From an uncultured Gammaproteobacteria bacterium (GTDB lineage Bacteria; Pseudomonadota; Gammaproteobacteria; UBA9214), in contig CAJQOV010000178.1 in assembly GCA_905480065.1 (NCBI GenBank), positions 1 to 7,565 of the forward strand: DNA of 7,565 bases, given 5' to 3'. Position numbers and translations under genes: made by a program. Positions 5,752 to 7,565 of the stretch are shown here, in pieces; position 1 is the stretch's first letter; every line of letters starts with the position of its first letter. The notes beneath the pieces are model-generated. The model had not been told where the DNA came from and did not search any database. It saw only the letters and a program-made list of their open reading frames with translations.

Positions 5752-6507
5752 TCACGCTGCCTGCGTGTCTGTTGTGTCTGCACTGCGTATGTCATGCACC
5801 GCCTTGTCAACAATCTCGAATTCCGTATCAAACCGGTAGCTCCGGTATTCGGCCATGCCGATTTCCAGTGCCTCGACTTCCGGCACGGTGAGCATTTCCA
5901 GTTCCATTACCAGCGCCCGCAGGGTATTGCCATGTGCCACCACCAGCACATTCCGGCCGGCCAGCAGTTGCGGACGGATCATCCGGGTGAAGTACGCCGC
6001 TACACGGTGGCGCGTCTCTTGCAGACTTTCGCCGGACGGCAATCGTTCGGGATTCACATCCGCGTACAGGGGGTCGTGCACCGGGTGTGCCGGATCGGAT
6101 CTGGATAATTGCGGCGGGCGCTCGGCATAACCACGCCGCCAGCGTGCCAGCTTGTCCTCGCCCTGTTCGGCGCTGACGATGAGCCGGTACGCACCCTGCA
6201 GGCTGCCGTAATGACGCTCGTTGAGCTCCCAGGCCGTGGTAACCGGTAACGCGTGCCCGGGCAATTCCTGCTGGAGCAGCGCCAGTGTAGCTTTGGCGCG
6301 TTGCAGTCGTGACACGAAGGCAGCGCCAATGGCTATACCGGTCGTGGCAATGGCACGCCCGGTGGCGCGCGCCTGTGTCCTGCCTGCCTGGCTCAGTGGC
6401 ACATCCACCCAGCCGGTAAAGCGCTGCTCTGCATTCCAGCAGCTCTCGGCATGACGCACCAGCAGCAGCTGGCCGTGTTCTCGCACATACCGGGAAAGTG
6501 TTTTCAT
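5752..6507 (-). CDS. gpmA: 2,3-bisphosphoglycerate-dependent phosphoglycerate mutase
   Basis: The enzyme interconverts 3- and 2-phosphoglycerate in glycolysis and gluconeogenesis in the cytoplasm. From the ATG at 6507 it has 251 residues. The phospho-acceptor is His19 in LLVRHAESCWN, followed by RFTGW (29-33). Arg70 (RLQRAKAT), Glu97 (ELNERHYGSLQG), Arg124-Arg125 (WRRGY) and His192 (AHGNTLRAL) match the E. coli active-site set (10/11, 62, 89, 116/117, 184) with a constant offset of eight. Two departures stand out: RHAES replaces the usual RHGES, and the usual C-terminal PTGVPLVYE stretch is replaced by EIGMAEYRSYRF. The enzyme is probably active, but its substrate-loop end is unusual. A longer frame from a TTG at 6543 exists but has no better support. 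It is divergent from oxyR. Confidence 0.88.
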   Translation of the reverse strand: MKTLSRYVREHGQLLLVRHAESCWNAEQRFTGWVDVPLSQAGRTQARATGRAIATTGIAIGAAFVSRLQRAKATLALLQQELPGHALPVTTAWELNERHYGSLQGAYRLIVSAEQGEDKLARWRRGYAERPPQLSRSDPAHPVHDPLYADVNPERLPSGESLQETRHRVAAYFTRMIRPQLLAGRNVLVVAHGNTLRALVMELEMLTVPEVEALEIGMAEYRSYRFDTEFEIVDKAVHDIRSADTTDTQAA

Positions 6508-6598
6508 GACCTGAAGATAGCGCCGGGATTCCCATACATCCAATAAATTGTTATAAAGAGGTCAATTGCCATTGGCTATCAGACCAGGAAGTAACCAC
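6508..6598. promoter_or_regulatory. Divergent gpmA-oxyR intergenic region
   Basis: This 91-bp AT-richer gap separates the two start codons and must contain both promoters. Possible elements are TTATAA (6551-6556) in the plus direction and TTGACC (6565-6560) in the minus direction, but neither has a convincing partner at 16-18 bp. GATAG (6516-6520) and CTATC (6575-6579) are an inverted pair at its edges. They do not fit the ATAG-N7-CTAT spaced OxyR consensus. OxyR is often autoregulated, so a non-canonical site is possible but not shown. Confidence 0.35.
6585..6590 (+). promoter_or_regulatory. Ribosome-binding site deciding the oxyR GTG start
   Basis: AGGAAG stands eight bases before the GTG at 6599. 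The upstream TTG at 6566 in the same frame has no such site and would add 11 residues absent from OxyR. With the GTG start, the redox cysteines fall at exactly 199 and 208, as in E. coli OxyR, which supports this choice. Confidence 0.7.
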
Positions 6599-7546
6599 GT
6601 GACCCTGACTGAACTGAAATACATTGTTGCGGTGGCCCGCGAACGGCATTTCGGTCGCGCGGCGAAGTCCTGCTTTGTCAGCCAGCCCACGCTCAGCATC
6701 GCGATCAAGAAGCTCGAAGATGAACTCGGCGTGCAACTTTTCGAGCGGCAGGCCGGTGAAATCACCGTCACGCCAGCCGGAGAGCAAGTCATTGCACAGG
6801 CCCAGCGCACCCTGGAAGCGGCGGAAGGCGTAAGACACGCAGCCCAGCAGGGCAGAAACCAGCTGTCCGGACCGATCCGGCTCGGCGCCATCTTCACCAT
6901 CGGACCCTACCTGTTCCCGGAACTGATCCCGCACCTGCGCAAGCTGGCACCGGACATGCCGCTGGTGATTGAAGAAAACTACACCTCGGTACTGGCCGAG
7001 CAACTGCGGCGGGGCGAACTGGATGTCGCCATCCTGGCGTTGCCATTCACCGGCCAGGGACTGGTCACCCTGCCGCTGTACGAGGAACCATTCGTGGTGC
7101 TGATGCCGGCCGCGCACCCGCTGACCCAGCGCAAGACGATCAAGTCGGCTCAGCTGGAAAGCGAGACCGTATTGCTGCTCGGCGCCGGTCACTGCTTCCG
7201 TGACCAGGTGCTGGAGGCCTGCCCCGCTTGCATCCCCAAGCCGGGCCTGGAAGGCGGCCTGTCCAACAGCTTCGTCGGCAGTTCACTGGAGACCATTCGC
7301 CACATGGTGGTATCCGGTCTTGGCATCACCGTGCTGCCCTGCACGGCGGCCGGCGCAGACCGTTACTCACAGCGACTGCTGGCGATCCGTCGCTTCAGCA
7401 GCCCGTTGCCGAGCCGTACGGTAGCACTGGCCTGGCGGGTATCCTTCCCGCGCCCGAAAGTGATCGACGCAATCAGCGCAGCGGTTGCCGCCTGTAACCT
7501 GAGTTGCGTAAAACCACTGCGCAGAAAAGGGGTCGGCAGAAAATAA
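6599..7546 (+). CDS. oxyR: OxyR-type LysR-family peroxide sensor and activator
   Basis: The 315-residue product begins with a LysR helix-turn-helix (about residues 1-60: HFGRAAKSCFVSQPTLS, then IKKLEDELGVQLFER) and continues into the two-lobed sensor domain. The redox centre is GHCFRDQVLEAC with Cys199 and Cys208. Both numbers, the flanking His198, Arg201 and Asp202, and Cys25 equal those of E. coli OxyR. Oxidation of Cys199 by H2O2 and a disulfide to Cys208 would switch on antioxidant genes. The conserved block SSLETIRHMVVSGLGITVLP follows. A further cysteine, Cys211, makes CPAC with Cys208. The protein is about ten residues longer than the E. coli form, and the extra tail RRKGVGRK is encoded by a fragment of the RAYT-linked repeat. 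The stop TAA is shared with the following repeat copy. It is divergent from gpmA. Confidence 0.93.
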   Translation: MTLTELKYIVAVARERHFGRAAKSCFVSQPTLSIAIKKLEDELGVQLFERQAGEITVTPAGEQVIAQAQRTLEAAEGVRHAAQQGRNQLSGPIRLGAIFTIGPYLFPELIPHLRKLAPDMPLVIEENYTSVLAEQLRRGELDVAILALPFTGQGLVTLPLYEEPFVVLMPAAHPLTQRKTIKSAQLESETVLLLGAGHCFRDQVLEACPACIPKPGLEGGLSNSFVGSSLETIRHMVVSGLGITVLPCTAAGADRYSQRLLAIRRFSSPLPSRTVALAWRVSFPRPKVIDAISAAVAACNLSCVKPLRRKGVGRK

Positions 7547-7565
7547 AGGGGTCGGTGTCATTAAT
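7525..7565 (+). repeat. RAYT-linked repeat at the oxyR 3' end
   Basis: A partial unit AAAGGGGTCGG (7526-7536) lies inside the oxyR frame. It is followed, 19 bp later start to start, by a nearly complete copy (AAAGGGGTCGGTGTCATTAA from 7545) cut by the window end. The AATAAA that opens the second copy supplies the oxyR stop codon (7544-7546). Orientation is the same as in the left array. This copy is about 1.8 kb from the nearest other copy, so the family is dispersed, not confined to the RAYT locus. Confidence 0.88.

Noticed and set aside
6508..6598. Canonical OxyR operator in the gpmA-oxyR gap
   Set aside because: ATAG and CTAT words are present at the edges, but the spacing does not match the tandem ATAG/CTAT consensus.

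Overview
The window looks like the chromosome of a GC-rich gammaproteobacterium. The reasons are the OxyR, ZntB and GpmA homologues, which all resemble enterobacterial proteins at key residues, the high-GC coding sequence, and a REP-associated tyrosine transposase (RAYT) sitting among its own short repeats. No species can be named from the sequence alone.

Layout, left to right. (1) The 5' end of a minus-strand gene (1-173) encodes a signal peptide and the start of what looks like a PhnD-type periplasmic binding domain. (2) A gene-poor stretch (174-609) carries one GC-rich palindrome. (3) A small plus-strand gene of unknown function lies at 610-798. (4) Two minus-strand membrane-protein genes follow: a large MscS-family mechanosensitive channel (914-3175) and, upstream of it, a ZntB/CorA-type metal transporter (3400-4368). 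(5) A repeat-rich block (4368-5722) surrounds an apparently intact RAYT gene (4814-5524, minus strand). (6) A divergent pair of housekeeping and stress genes follows: gpmA (minus) and oxyR (plus). The window ends inside another copy of the RAYT-linked repeat, fused to the oxyR 3' end.

The most interesting element is a repeat with the 20-nt core AAAGGGGTCGGTGTCATTTA, usually continued by TT(G). I count eight full copies (one inverted) plus one copy cut by the window end, and several partial copies. The copies sit exactly at gene boundaries: at the zntB start codon, over the RAYT stop codon, between gpmA and RAYT as an inverted pair, and over the oxyR stop codon. Read on the minus strand, each standard copy contains AATAAATGACACC, whose ATGA is an overlapping start and stop. 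As a result RAYT, a 144-codon repeat-made reading frame and the extended zntB frame are chained by ATGA overlaps. This could be a mobile module that brings its own translational junction and, when paired in opposite orientation, a terminator-like hairpin. The structural facts are read directly from the sequence; the functional reading is inference.

Inside the repeat block lies a second, unrelated repeat family of the CCCTC/GAGGG type, present as an inverted pair. One of its copies is interrupted by a 48-bp insert.
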